This document shows positions 15,314-22,706 of a stretch of 22,706 nucleotides of DNA, piece by piece (the stretch's first letter is position 1; every line of letters starts with the position of its first letter). The stretch comes from Zoogloeaceae bacterium (GTDB lineage Bacteria; Pseudomonadota; Gammaproteobacteria; Burkholderiales; Rhodocyclaceae): the NCBI GenBank assembly GCA_031259605.1, contig JAIRLE010000098.1, positions 1-22,706 of the forward strand, in the 5' to 3' direction. The notes below the pieces were generated by a model. It worked only from the letters and a program-made list of their open reading frames with translations, searched no databases and was not told where the DNA came from. The position numbers were made by a program, and so were the translations under genes.

Positions 15314-17304
15314 AGACGCGGATTACGGATGTGCTGGTCATCGGCGGCGGACTGGCGGGTTTGCGCACGGCGATTGGCGCGGCAAAACGCGGACACGAAG
15401 TGCTGGCGCTTTCACTCGTGCCGCCCAAGCGCTCGCATTCGGCGGCGGCGCAGGGCGGGATGCAGGCGTCGCTGGCGAACGTGGTCAAAGGCATGGGCGA
15501 CACGGAGGACATCCATTTCGAGGATACGGTGCGCGGCTCCGATTGGGGCGCGGATCAGGTGGTGGCGCGCATGTTCGTCAATACCGCGCCCAAGGCCGTG
15601 CGCGAGCTGGCCTCCTGGGGGACGCCGTGGAGCCGGGTGAAGAGCGGCAAGCGCGAAGTCGTCATCAACAACGAAAAAGTCACCATCACCGAGCGCGATG
15701 CAGCGGAAGGCTTGATCGCGCAGCGCGATTTCGGCGGCACGAAAAAATGGCGCACCTGTTATGTTTCCGACGGCACCGGCCACGCCATGCTCTATACCGT
15801 CGGCGATCAGGCCATCGCCCAAGGCATTGCGGTGCAGGAACGCTGCGAGGCGCTTTCGCTGATTCACGACGGTACGCGCTGTTACGGCGCGGTGACGCGC
15901 AATCTGGCAACGGGCGAGCTGTTCGCCTGTCTTGCCCGCGCCACGGTTATTGCCACCGGCGGCGCGGGACGCCTCTATCGCGTCACCACCAACGCCGTCA
16001 TCTGCGAAGGCATGGGACACGCGCTGGCGTTGGAAACCGGCGTGGCGGCGCTGGGCAACATGGAAGCGGTGCAGTTCCACCCGACCGGTATTTTCCCGGC
16101 GGGCATCCTGGTGACGGAAGGCTGTCGCGGCGATGGCGGCCTGTTGCGCGACGTGGAAGGGCATCGCTTCATGCCCGACTATGAGCCGGAAAAGAAGGAA
16201 CTCGCCTCGCGCGATGTCGTCTCCCGCCGCATGGAAGAGCATATCCGCAAGGGAATGGGTGCCGCATCGCGTTTCGGGCCGCATCTGTGGCTGGACATCA
16301 CGCTCCTGGGGCGCCGCCATATCGAGCACAATCTTCGGGAAGTGAAGGAAATCTGCGCATACTTTCTGGGCATCGATCCGGCGGAAAAATGGATACCCGT
16401 GCGTCCGGCGCAGCATTACACCATGGGCGGCGTGCGCACCGATTACACCGGGCAGTCGCCGCACCTCAAGGGACTGTTCGCGGCGGGCGAGGCCGCCTGC
16501 TGGGATTTGCACGGCTTTAACCGCCTGGGCGGCAATTCAGTGGCGGAAACGGTGGTTGCGGGCATGATCGTCGGTGAAACCGTGGCGGATTTTTGCGACA
16601 ACCCGGAAAACGATTTGGCCGCGCCCATCGCGCTGGCGCGGGAATACGTGCGTCGCGAAGAAGAAAAACTCCTCGCCCTGCTGCATTCGAAGGGCGAGGA
16701 AAACGCCTTCAAGCTGTGCGTCGAAATGCAGGAAATCATGACCCGTTGCGTCGGCATTTTCCGTGCCGCCGACGGCTTGCAGGATGGCGTTTCCCACCTG
16801 CAACGCCTGCTGCAAAGAAGTCGTCATATCGGCGTCCAGAGCAAGACCTGGGGCAGCAACCCGGAACTGGTCGCCGCCTATCGTGTGCGCCGCATGTTGA
16901 AACTGGCGCTTGCCATTGCCTACGGCGCGTATCAGCGTACCGAAAGCCGGGGCGCGCATTTCCGCGAGGATTTCCCGGCGCGGAATGACCGCGACTGGCT
17001 GAAACGCACCCTGGCCTTCTGGCCCAAAGAGACGGAAGAGGAAGCCACCTTGCCGCATCTGGAATATGAGGCGCTGGATGTCCATGCAATGGAACTGCCG
17101 CCCGGCTGGCGCGGCTATGGCGCGAAAAACCACATCGAGCACCCGGATACCGCCGAACGCCAGTTCGCCGTCGAACGCGTCAAGAATCATGTGCAACTGG
17201 CGGGCGGCGACCGCTTCGCCCTGCAACAGGAACTCATGCCCTACCTCGACAAACTGCCCGCGCGACTGCAAGGCAGGAACGAACGACTGGATGAGCCGCT
17301 GTGA
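15310..17304 (+). CDS. frdA: Fumarate reductase flavoprotein subunit (Wolinella type)
   Basis: FrdA carries covalent FAD and the fumarate/succinate active site on the cytoplasmic side. The 664-residue protein has the Rossmann motif VIGGGLAGLRTA (residues 10-21), the FAD-attachment His43 in KRSHSAAAQGGMQASL, and the active-site Arg301 in ELASRDVVSRRM. The last two have the same numbers as in Wolinella. HFEDTVRGSDWGADQ, GGTKKWRTCY, QFHPTGIFPAG and FNRLGGNSVAETVVAGM are further matches, and the C-terminus (LPARLQGRNERLDEPL) also aligns with the Wolinella end. It is therefore not the E. coli FrdABCD type or the usual SdhA type. It overlaps frdC by four bases and its TGA stop lies 14 bases before the frdB ATG. 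Confidence 0.97.
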   Translation: MKTRITDVLVIGGGLAGLRTAIGAAKRGHEVLALSLVPPKRSHSAAAQGGMQASLANVVKGMGDTEDIHFEDTVRGSDWGADQVVARMFVNTAPKAVRELASWGTPWSRVKSGKREVVINNEKVTITERDAAEGLIAQRDFGGTKKWRTCYVSDGTGHAMLYTVGDQAIAQGIAVQERCEALSLIHDGTRCYGAVTRNLATGELFACLARATVIATGGAGRLYRVTTNAVICEGMGHALALETGVAALGNMEAVQFHPTGIFPAGILVTEGCRGDGGLLRDVEGHRFMPDYEPEKKELASRDVVSRRMEEHIRKGMGAASRFGPHLWLDITLLGRRHIEHNLREVKEICAYFLGIDPAEKWIPVRPAQHYTMGGVRTDYTGQSPHLKGLFAAGEAACWDLHGFNRLGGNSVAETVVAGMIVGETVADFCDNPENDLAAPIALAREYVRREEEKLLALLHSKGEENAFKLCVEMQEIMTRCVGIFRAADGLQDGVSHLQRLLQRSRHIGVQSKTWGSNPELVAAYRVRRMLKLALAIAYGAYQRTESRGAHFREDFPARNDRDWLKRTLAFWPKETEEEATLPHLEYEALDVHAMELPPGWRGYGAKNHIEHPDTAERQFAVERVKNHVQLAGGDRFALQQELMPYLDKLPARLQGRNERLDEPL

Positions 17305-17318
17305 CACCGGAGAAACCC

Positions 17319-18059
17319 ATGAGCGCCGAAATGCCAAATCAACACCGCCGCGTCACCTTGAACATCCTGCGCTACAACCCGCAGGACGCCGACAGCGAGC
17401 CGCGTCTGCAAAGCTACATGCTGGAGGAAGCCGACGGCATGACGTTGTTCATCGCCCTGAACGAACTGCGCGAACACCAGGATCCGACCCTGCAATTCGA
17501 TTTTGTCTGTCGCGCCGGCATCTGCGGTTCCTGCGCCATGATGGTCAATGGTCGTCCGCGCCTGGCCTGCCGCACCCTGGTCGCCGATTTGCCGTTGGAA
17601 ACCACGCTGACGCCTCTGCCGTTCTTCGAGTTGATTGGCGACCTTTCCGTAAATACCGGCAAATGGATGCGCGGCATGAGTGAACGCCTGCAAACCTGGC
17701 TGCACGCCAGGGAGACGGAACCCGACCTCCAGCGTATCGAGGAACGCATGGAACCGGAAATCGCCGAAGCCATCTACGAATTGGATCGTTGCATCGAATG
17801 CGGCTGCTGCATCGCCGCCTGCGGCAACGCGCGGATGCGCCCGGATTTCGTCGGCGCGGTCGGCCTGGGCAAAATCGCCCGCTTTTACGCCGACCCGCGC
17901 GATACGCGCGACGATGACGATTACTTTGAACTCATCGGCGACGACACCGGCGTTTTCGGCTGCATGTCGCTCTTGGCCTGCCACGATGTTTGCCCCAAAT
18001 CCTTGCCGCTGAAAACGCAAATCGCGTTTCTGAGACGAAAAATGGCGCTGATCGCGTAG
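17319..18059 (+). CDS. frdB: Fumarate reductase iron-sulphur subunit
   Basis: FrdB passes electrons from FrdC to FrdA through three clusters. The 246-residue protein has the [2Fe-2S] ligands Cys64, 69, 72 and 84 (CRAGICGSC through RLACRTL). The [4Fe-4S] ligands are Cys158, 161, 164 and 225 (CIECGCCIAAC, VCPK) and the [3Fe-4S] ligands Cys168, 215 and 221. Text such as FDFVCRAGICGSCAMMVNG and YELDRCIECGCCIAACG follows the Wolinella protein closely. The ATG at 17319 has GGAG six bases upstream; a GTG at 17301 overlapping the frdA stop is possible but has a poorer site. It is the last gene of frdCAB. Its TAG stop is the first thing before repeat copy B, so that repeat probably supplies the 3' end of the transcript. 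Confidence 0.96.
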   Translation: MSAEMPNQHRRVTLNILRYNPQDADSEPRLQSYMLEEADGMTLFIALNELREHQDPTLQFDFVCRAGICGSCAMMVNGRPRLACRTLVADLPLETTLTPLPFFELIGDLSVNTGKWMRGMSERLQTWLHARETEPDLQRIEERMEPEIAEAIYELDRCIECGCCIAACGNARMRPDFVGAVGLGKIARFYADPRDTRDDDDYFELIGDDTGVFGCMSLLACHDVCPKSLPLKTQIAFLRRKMALIA

Positions 18060-18199
18060 CTGTCGGTCCAACTCCATTGGGAAGGGGTTTCTCTCCCCTC
18101 GAGAATGGCTACGGTCGAAACCCCGGCCTCGGCCGGGGTCTCGACCTTCGCGCCTTTCTTGCGGGCGGGGTTTCAAACCGGAGTTGGTTTTACGATGAA
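18059..18199 (+). repeat. Hairpin-rich dispersed repeat, copy B
   Basis: This plus-orientation copy begins at the frdB stop codon with only the last part of the first hairpin (GCTGTCGGT, then CCAACTCCATTGGG). It then keeps the full body, the palindrome ACCCCGGCCTCGGCCGGGGT and the end GGAGTTGGTTTTACGATGAA. With copy A it forms inverted repeats around frdCAB. The remaining 29 bases before the convergent gluQ stop hold nothing I recognise. Confidence 0.88.
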
Positions 18200-18228
18200 G
18201 CACAACCTTCTTGTCCGCTGACGGGTGT

Positions 18229-19140
18229 TCAAGGCGCGTTGTTGTCGCTGTACTCTCTTTTCCGCCCGCCAATCGTCCAATGCGCGCTGGCCCAGCGCCA
18301 GGCTTCTTCCACGCTGGCCTTTGCGAGTTCAGGCGGCGGGGCTTGTCCGAGAAAGGCCAGCGCGGCGGACAGATTGGCGGCGGCGCAACGCGTCTGCAAG
18401 GGTCTGGCGCGCGTCTGCTTGGAGAGTTTTTCGCCCGCCGCGTTGGTGGCGATGGGGAGATGCGCGTATTCCGGCGTCGGCAGGCCGAGCAGATGTTGCA
18501 GGTAAATCTGGCGCGGCGTGGAATGCAGCAAATCCGCGCCGCGCACGACCTGGGTAACGCCCTGGAAGGCGTCATCGACCACCACCGCCAATTGATAGGC
18601 AAACGGCCCATCCGCGCGCCAGAGCACGAAATCCCCGACATCGCGCGCCAGATTCTGCCGTATGCGCCCTAAAATGCGGTCGTCGAAGGCGATATCCACG
18701 TCTTCCACCATGAGACGCCAGGCGCGCGCCCCGCGTCCCGCAGGCAATCCCTGCCGACAATGACCGGAATAGCGCAAGGCACCGTCAATTGCCAGCCCCG
18801 TTGCCGCTGCTGCAATCTCCTTGCGTGAACAGGCGCACGGGTAGGCCCGGCGGTTTTCCCGCAAGCTCGCCAGCGCCGCCCGGTAGGCTTCCCGTCGCTG
18901 GCTTTGCCACAGCACTTCGCCATCCCAGCAAAAACCATGCGCTTCCAGACAGGCAAGAATGCGCGCGCCCGCGCCCGGCACGTTGCGCGGCGTATCCACG
19001 TCTTCCATGCGCACCAGCCAGCATCCGCCGTGCGCGCGCGCTTCCAGACAGGAAGCCAGCGCCGCCAGCAGCGAGCCAAAGTGCAGGTCGCCCGTCGGAC
19101 TGGGCGCAAAACGCCCGCAACAGGGAGAAACGGCAGACAT
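18229..19140 (-). CDS. gluQ: Glutamyl-Q tRNA(Asp) synthetase
   Basis: GluQ is a short paralogue of glutamyl-tRNA synthetase that attaches glutamate to queuosine at position 34 of tRNA-Asp. The 303-residue protein has the catalytic core only, with no anticodon-binding domain. It shows the HIGH-like motif (RFAPSPTGDLHFGSLLAAL), the MEDVDTPR motif, and zinc-ligand cysteines in YPCACSRKEI and YSGHCR. GADLLHSTPRQIYLQ and the KMSKS equivalent KLSKQ follow. Length and motifs fit GluQ/YadB, not GltX. Its ATG shares a base with the stop of the upstream lipoprotein gene (TGATG), so the two are probably coupled. It is convergent with frdB, separated by repeat copy B. Confidence 0.95.
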   Translation of the reverse strand: MSAVSPCCGRFAPSPTGDLHFGSLLAALASCLEARAHGGCWLVRMEDVDTPRNVPGAGARILACLEAHGFCWDGEVLWQSQRREAYRAALASLRENRRAYPCACSRKEIAAAATGLAIDGALRYSGHCRQGLPAGRGARAWRLMVEDVDIAFDDRILGRIRQNLARDVGDFVLWRADGPFAYQLAVVVDDAFQGVTQVVRGADLLHSTPRQIYLQHLLGLPTPEYAHLPIATNAAGEKLSKQTRARPLQTRCAAANLSAALAFLGQAPPPELAKASVEEAWRWASAHWTIGGRKREYSDNNAP

Positions 19141-19580
19141 CAGGGCATGGAGGGCGGAAGCGATTCGGCTTCCATCTCCAGAATGATCTTGCCCTCGGCG
19201 TCACCAAGACGCAGGGTCTGCCCTTCAATCGCCCAGCTTCTGACCTGGGGGATGCGCCGGACAAAAGCCTCTTCCCGCTGGCCGGTTTCGCCCACGCAAG
19301 CCATCAGGGTAGCCGCCGGGACGGAAAATTCCAGACGCGCGCCATCCCGTTTGTAACTGCCCATGAGCCGGTTGCAGCCGCCAGACCCGGTGAGCCGTCC
19401 CGCTTGCAGCGACAGATGCGCCGGAGCATGACTGCGCGGGACGCTTTTCCCCTCCAGGCGCGCCAGCCGCCAGCGGGTTCCTTCCAGTGGCGTTTCAGGA
19501 TTCTCCCGAACCGGCGCGATGGCGCAGGCAAGCACGAACAGGGACGACAGGACGAACAGGCATCTTGAAAAGGCGGGCAT
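19140..19580 (-). CDS. META-domain (HslJ-like) lipoprotein
   Basis: The 146-residue protein starts at the ATG at 19580, which gives a lipoprotein signal (MPAFSRCLFVLSSLFVLAC, lipidated Cys19). A TTG further upstream at 19643 adds 21 residues before the signal and is rejected. The mature part is one META domain: LEGTRWRLARLEGK, then LSLQAGRLTGSGGCNRLMGSY, LEFSVPAATLMACVG, and a C-terminal strand (QTLRLGDAEGKIILEME). META-domain lipoproteins are envelope proteins linked to stress or heat resistance in some bacteria; a function here is not shown. No strong Shine-Dalgarno is visible. Its TGA overlaps the gluQ start. The pairing with gluQ does not suggest a shared pathway. Confidence 0.85.
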   Translation of the reverse strand: MPAFSRCLFVLSSLFVLACAIAPVRENPETPLEGTRWRLARLEGKSVPRSHAPAHLSLQAGRLTGSGGCNRLMGSYKRDGARLEFSVPAATLMACVGETGQREEAFVRRIPQVRSWAIEGQTLRLGDAEGKIILEMEAESLPPSMP

Positions 19581-19700
19581 GGCGGTCAGGAGGCAGGAGA
19601 AGGGGGCGGAAGACAGCGCACGTACTTTGTAATCCGTATTCAATCGTCAGTATCGCACAGCTTGTCCTTACCGATCACAATCTACTGACAACCAGGGCAA

Positions 19701-19851
19701 GCAAGAAATTAGCGGCAACCCTTCAGGGCTGCCGGTCAAACTCCATTGGGAAGGGGTTTCTTTCCCCTCGAGAATGGCTGCGGTCGAAACCCCGGCCTTC
19801 GCGCCTTTCTTATGGGCGGGGTTTCAAAGCGGAGTTGGTTTTACGATGGAA
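19701..19851 (+). repeat. Hairpin-rich dispersed repeat, copy C
   Basis: This third copy is in plus orientation. It keeps the first hairpin in altered form (TTAGCGGCAACCCTTCAGGG), the body, and the end GGAGTTGGTTTTACG. Compared with copies A and B it lacks 18 bases (TCGGCCGGGGTCTCGACC), which removes the right arm of the central palindrome. It lies in the 356-base gap (19581-19936) between the META-domain gene and the end of pilE. The rest of that gap shows no gene and no clear promoter. Confidence 0.85.
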
Positions 19852-19936
19852 ATGCAATCAGCATTGCGCGTGCGTCACGGCGGGCAATCATGCGGGCGTC
19901 ACGCGCTTGGCGACTATCCGTCTCCCGCTCTCCCGA

Positions 19937-20404
19937 TCACCAGCACGAACCGGGGTCCTGGGTGAAGTCCACTGCCGTGGCTGGCAGGCCGCTGGCGAAT
20001 TTCTGGCCGTAGCTGTTTATCGCCAGGACGCCGCATTTGTCGGCCGCCTGACCGCCAAACGGCGTGGCGGTGAGTACCCAAGTGGAAGCTGTAACGCCGC
20101 TGATGGTCAAATCGTAGGTTTTCGGGCCTTTTTCCGGACAGGTAGGGCGATCGGCCGCGGTATCGCCGGGAAGGTGATTCTGGTCGTCCGCGGCGGTGAC
20201 GCCGGGTTTTTTGTAGTCGCTGGCGGCGGAGTGACGGCGCTCAAGGACGCCGGAGGTCGCGACCATCACCGCCTGACAGGCATTGCGTTTGGCGCGCAGG
20301 ATGTATTCCTGATAGATCGGGATGGCAATGGCGGCGAGGACGGCGAGGACGGCGACGACCACCATCAGTTCGATCAGATTGAAGCCTTTTTGACGCTGTT
20401 TCAT
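19937..20404 (-). CDS. pilE: Type IV pilus minor pilin PilE
   Basis: The 155-residue prepilin has a short basic leader and PilD cleavage site (MKQRQKG-FNLIELMVVVAV). Glu5 of the mature protein and the hydrophobic N-terminal helix that packs in the pilus core are present. The C-terminal part has the paired cysteines of the PilE type (DKCGVLAINSYGQKF and the final DPGSCW). The ATG at 20404 follows CAGGAG at about 10 bases. It comes directly after pilY1 (53-base gap), the usual order at the 3' end of the minor pilin operon fimT-pilV-pilW-pilX-pilY1-pilE. It probably helps to start pilus assembly at the inner membrane. The name pilE rather than major pilin pilA is based on this context and the CW end. 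Confidence 0.9.
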   Translation of the reverse strand: MKQRQKGFNLIELMVVVAVLAVLAAIAIPIYQEYILRAKRNACQAVMVATSGVLERRHSAASDYKKPGVTAADDQNHLPGDTAADRPTCPEKGPKTYDLTISGVTASTWVLTATPFGGQAADKCGVLAINSYGQKFASGLPATAVDFTQDPGSCW

Positions 20405-20457
20405 GGTTGCTCTACTCCTGAAAGTGGTTTCCCTTCCGGCAGGCGGCGCGGGGCTTG

Positions 20458-22706
20458 TTACTGCAATTGCCGCCAGGACTTGCGTCCCATTTCGGGATGC
20501 TTGTTGTTCTTGATGCTGGTCACCTTGCCCTTGATGTTGCTGTGGTACTTGGTGTCGCCGCGCGCGGTGACGCCGCTGCCCATGCCGACCTTGAGGCCGC
20601 TGGGGGGGATGCCGTCCGCGCTGAGATCGTTGATGTCGCCGAACTTGCCGTCATGATCCAGATCGAAGACGGCGAATTCCAGCCGGCTGCCGTCGGAAGG
20701 GTCGAGTTCGTACATCCAGCCGTCGCCGCCGGGTTCGCATTCATCGTCGTTGGGGATGATGGTGCTGAAGATCAGGCGGTCGCTCCAGAGTAGCGGCGTA
20801 TGGATGACCCGCTCGCCCATGTCCTTTGACGATCCCTGCGCCTTGAAATCAAGGTAGAAGCCGGATTCGTCGCTCATGCTGTGGTTGCTGACCACGCGTA
20901 TGGTAGCGTCGTAACCGGTCTCGTAAGCGCGATTCTCATCCGGCCCCATGAATTCCTGCCTGAGCAGGTTGCCGCGCTGCAGGGCACCGCCGCTGGTACA
21001 TCCGGGAGAGGTCGTATCCATGACGCAGATATCCCGTACGCCGTAGAACGTCTGCACGCTGTTGTCGGCAAGATCGCTCCTGGCGACGTAGCGGCCTGTG
21101 CCGAAGTAGACCATGACGTTGCCGGTTTTGTCGCGCCCCACTTCCGGACGCGCGGTGATGGGCTGGCTATTGCCGTCGGCATCCCTGGCCTCGAAGATCT
21201 TCGCGGTGTCGACAGCCCCGCCGCCGTTCAGGCGAAAACGCCAGAGGTTGCCGCGCAGGTCGCCCGCGTAGATGACATCGACGATGCCGTCTCCATTCAC
21301 GTCGGCAAGGACGGGCGTAGACAGGCCGTTGGGATCGGTTGGGCTGCCTTCGCTGTTGCCGGTAGTCGCGGTGGTGTAATTGACCAGGCCGAGATTGTCC
21401 CGCATGCCGGTTTCGAGGGCACCGTCCTTCAGATTCACGATGTAGAGCATGGGGCGATCAAGGTAGCTGTTGTAGCCGTTCGGGAAGACGGCAACCCATT
21501 TGTGCGTGTCGCCCGTCTTGGTCATGACCGGCATGATGGCGGCCTGGCCCAGGGTGTAGCCGAGATCGACGAAATCGGGCGTATGGGGCGCGGCGGTAAT
21601 CACCTTGGTTGCCGTGGCTCCGGAATACTGGATTTCCACGGTCGGGCCGCGAATATCCCAGAGCACGCTTCCCGCGCCGAAGTTTTCGGGTTTTTCCACG
21701 TCGAGCGCGAAGTAGCCGCTGCCGCCCGCGCCGGTCGATCCGATCAGCACGGTATTCCAGCCGTGGGTGGAGTTGGAATTCGCCAGATAGGCGTCGCCGA
21801 CGGTGGGCGATCCATCCACGTAGAATTCATGCGTGTATTCCGGGTCGCGCAACGCCTTGAGCTTGTCCCAGACGGCGTAGGGCACGTAGGCGAAGATCTC
21901 CTTGCCGCCATTTCCGGCGGAACCCAGAGTACCGCCGTTGGCGCTGCCCGCGTCGGCGTAAAAGGCATGCAGCATGCCGTCGTTGCCGCCGACGTAGAGC
22001 ACTTCCGCGCGTGGAACCGCCTTGCGCTGACGATAGCCTTGGCGCATGTCGTAGGTAATGCCGCCGAAGCCGGCCCAGCCGTAGTCGTCACGCCCGACGA
22101 AGAGGACGCTGGAATTGATCAGGTCGCCCAGCACGCGCGGCGCGCCGTCGGCCGCGGCGGTTTTGTTGCGATCGACGGTTTCATCGGTCTTGAAGGCGTT
22201 GATGCGCGAACGCCAGGGACCGCCGTTGCGCGCTTCATGGGTGTCCATGCCTTGCAGGTAGGCAACTTCGTCCGCGCAGGCGGGGGTCTCGCAGAAGGCG
22301 GTTTTTTGCGCGGCGGTGAGCGAAGCGGCGGATAAATTCATACCGGCGCTGGCTGCGGGATTCCAGGTGTAGAGGCTACGGCTGCCGATCTGGGTTTGCA
22401 GCGCCTTGCCCGCGTCCCAGCTGGCCTTGAACCACAGGGTACCCTCTTCGCGGCAACGGCTGTCGTTTTGCTGGAGGGTCGACTGCCCGTTCGCGGGGTT
22501 ATACGCATAATCGCGCGCCACGTCGGCGGAAGTGCACAGGCGGTTGCCGATGAGCTTGCCGTTCCAGTCGTCGTTGAAGGAAGCCTGGTAGATCATCGGC
22601 ACCTGCGAGGAGGTGGTGTTGGTGGCCGCCGAGGACATGGAAATGGCGTTGTCCGTGCGCACGAAACTCAAGCCCTGCTGGATCAGGCCGCTGATTTCGG
22701 AAGGAT
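20458..22706 (-). CDS. pilY1: Type IV pilus tip adhesin/assembly protein PilY1 (5' end outside the window)
   Basis: The reading frame is open to the window edge, so the N-terminus (about the first third of a usual PilY1, with its signal peptide) is missing; about 749 residues are visible. The C-terminal beta-propeller is clear: MIYQASFNDDWNGKL, FVGRDDYGW, VLYVGGNDGMLHAFYA, EIFAYVPYAVWDKL, YVDGSPTVGDAYLANS and TVLIGSTGAGGSGYFALDV. A calcium-binding loop, DVNGDGIVDVIYAGDLRG, matches the site known in Pseudomonas PilY1 that controls pilus retraction. A second Asp-rich loop (DLDHDGKFGDINDLSADG) sits near the C-terminus. PilY1 acts at the pilus tip in adhesion and in priming assembly. It stops 53 bases before pilE. 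Confidence 0.95.
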   Translation of the reverse strand, partial: PSEISGLIQQGLSFVRTDNAISMSSAATNTTSSQVPMIYQASFNDDWNGKLIGNRLCTSADVARDYAYNPANGQSTLQQNDSRCREEGTLWFKASWDAGKALQTQIGSRSLYTWNPAASAGMNLSAASLTAAQKTAFCETPACADEVAYLQGMDTHEARNGGPWRSRINAFKTDETVDRNKTAAADGAPRVLGDLINSSVLFVGRDDYGWAGFGGITYDMRQGYRQRKAVPRAEVLYVGGNDGMLHAFYADAGSANGGTLGSAGNGGKEIFAYVPYAVWDKLKALRDPEYTHEFYVDGSPTVGDAYLANSNSTHGWNTVLIGSTGAGGSGYFALDVEKPENFGAGSVLWDIRGPTVEIQYSGATATKVITAAPHTPDFVDLGYTLGQAAIMPVMTKTGDTHKWVAVFPNGYNSYLDRPMLYIVNLKDGALETGMRDNLGLVNYTTATTGNSEGSPTDPNGLSTPVLADVNGDGIVDVIYAGDLRGNLWRFRLNGGGAVDTAKIFEARDADGNSQPITARPEVGRDKTGNVMVYFGTGRYVARSDLADNSVQTFYGVRDICVMDTTSPGCTSGGALQRGNLLRQEFMGPDENRAYETGYDATIRVVSNHSMSDESGFYLDFKAQGSSKDMGERVIHTPLLWSDRLIFSTIIPNDDECEPGGDGWMYELDPSDGSRLEFAVFDLDHDGKFGDINDLSADGIPPSGLKVGMGSGVTARGDTKYHSNIKGKVTSIKNNKHPEMGRKSWRQLQ

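Noticed and set aside
17301..17318. GTG start of frdB overlapping the frdA stop
   Set aside because: It is possible, but the ATG at 17319 has GGAG at six bases and gives the length usual for the subunit.
1..22706. tRNA genes, rRNA genes or a CRISPR array
   Set aside because: I found no cloverleaf-like stretch or regularly spaced short repeats on reading both strands, though a tRNA scan would be more sensitive.

Overview
The window looks like a chromosomal stretch from a GC-rich Gram-negative proteobacterium. A betaproteobacterium is the best guess. The grounds are type IV pilus genes (pilY1, pilE), a GluQ tRNA-modifying enzyme, a lipoprotein with a lipobox, and truB, tadA and typA lying close together. 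The class is inferred from gene content, not proven.

Region 1 (1-2675) is accessory in character. It holds an unrecognised, probably 5'-truncated membrane protein, a decayed GNAT acetyltransferase, a palindromic REP-like repeat, an unrecognised five-helix membrane protein (minus strand), and an almost intact 120-bp MITE with perfect 25-bp terminal inverted repeats and an imperfect 9-bp target duplication. Region 2 (2676-5939) is one large exported Sel1-repeat protein of 1087 residues.

Region 3 (6039-14024) is a minus-strand housekeeping block. In transcription order it runs PIN-PhoH ATPase, RND adaptor (no pump gene next to it), typA, tadA, a cytoplasmic-looking L,D-transpeptidase-fold protein, truB, carA. 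The tadA, transpeptidase-like and truB genes overlap and are probably translationally coupled. carA has its own promoter and a 5'-leader hairpin, and carB does not follow it.

Region 4 (14025-18228) is the most notable. A complete frdCAB operon encodes a quinol:fumarate reductase of the Wolinella (epsilonproteobacterial, di-haem) type. Gene order, all four haem-ligand histidines, both key glutamates of FrdC, the FAD-binding histidine and the active-site arginine of FrdA, and all FrdB cluster cysteines are kept. The operon is bracketed by two inverted copies of a 140-160-bp hairpin-rich repeat. A third copy lies at 19.7 kb. This layout suggests a respiratory cassette acquired from outside, or one that can invert.

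Region 5 (18229-22706, minus strand) holds a META-domain lipoprotein and gluQ (overlapping stop/start), then the 3' end of a minor-pilin operon: pilY1 (cut by the window edge) followed by pilE. No tRNA, rRNA or CRISPR array was seen.
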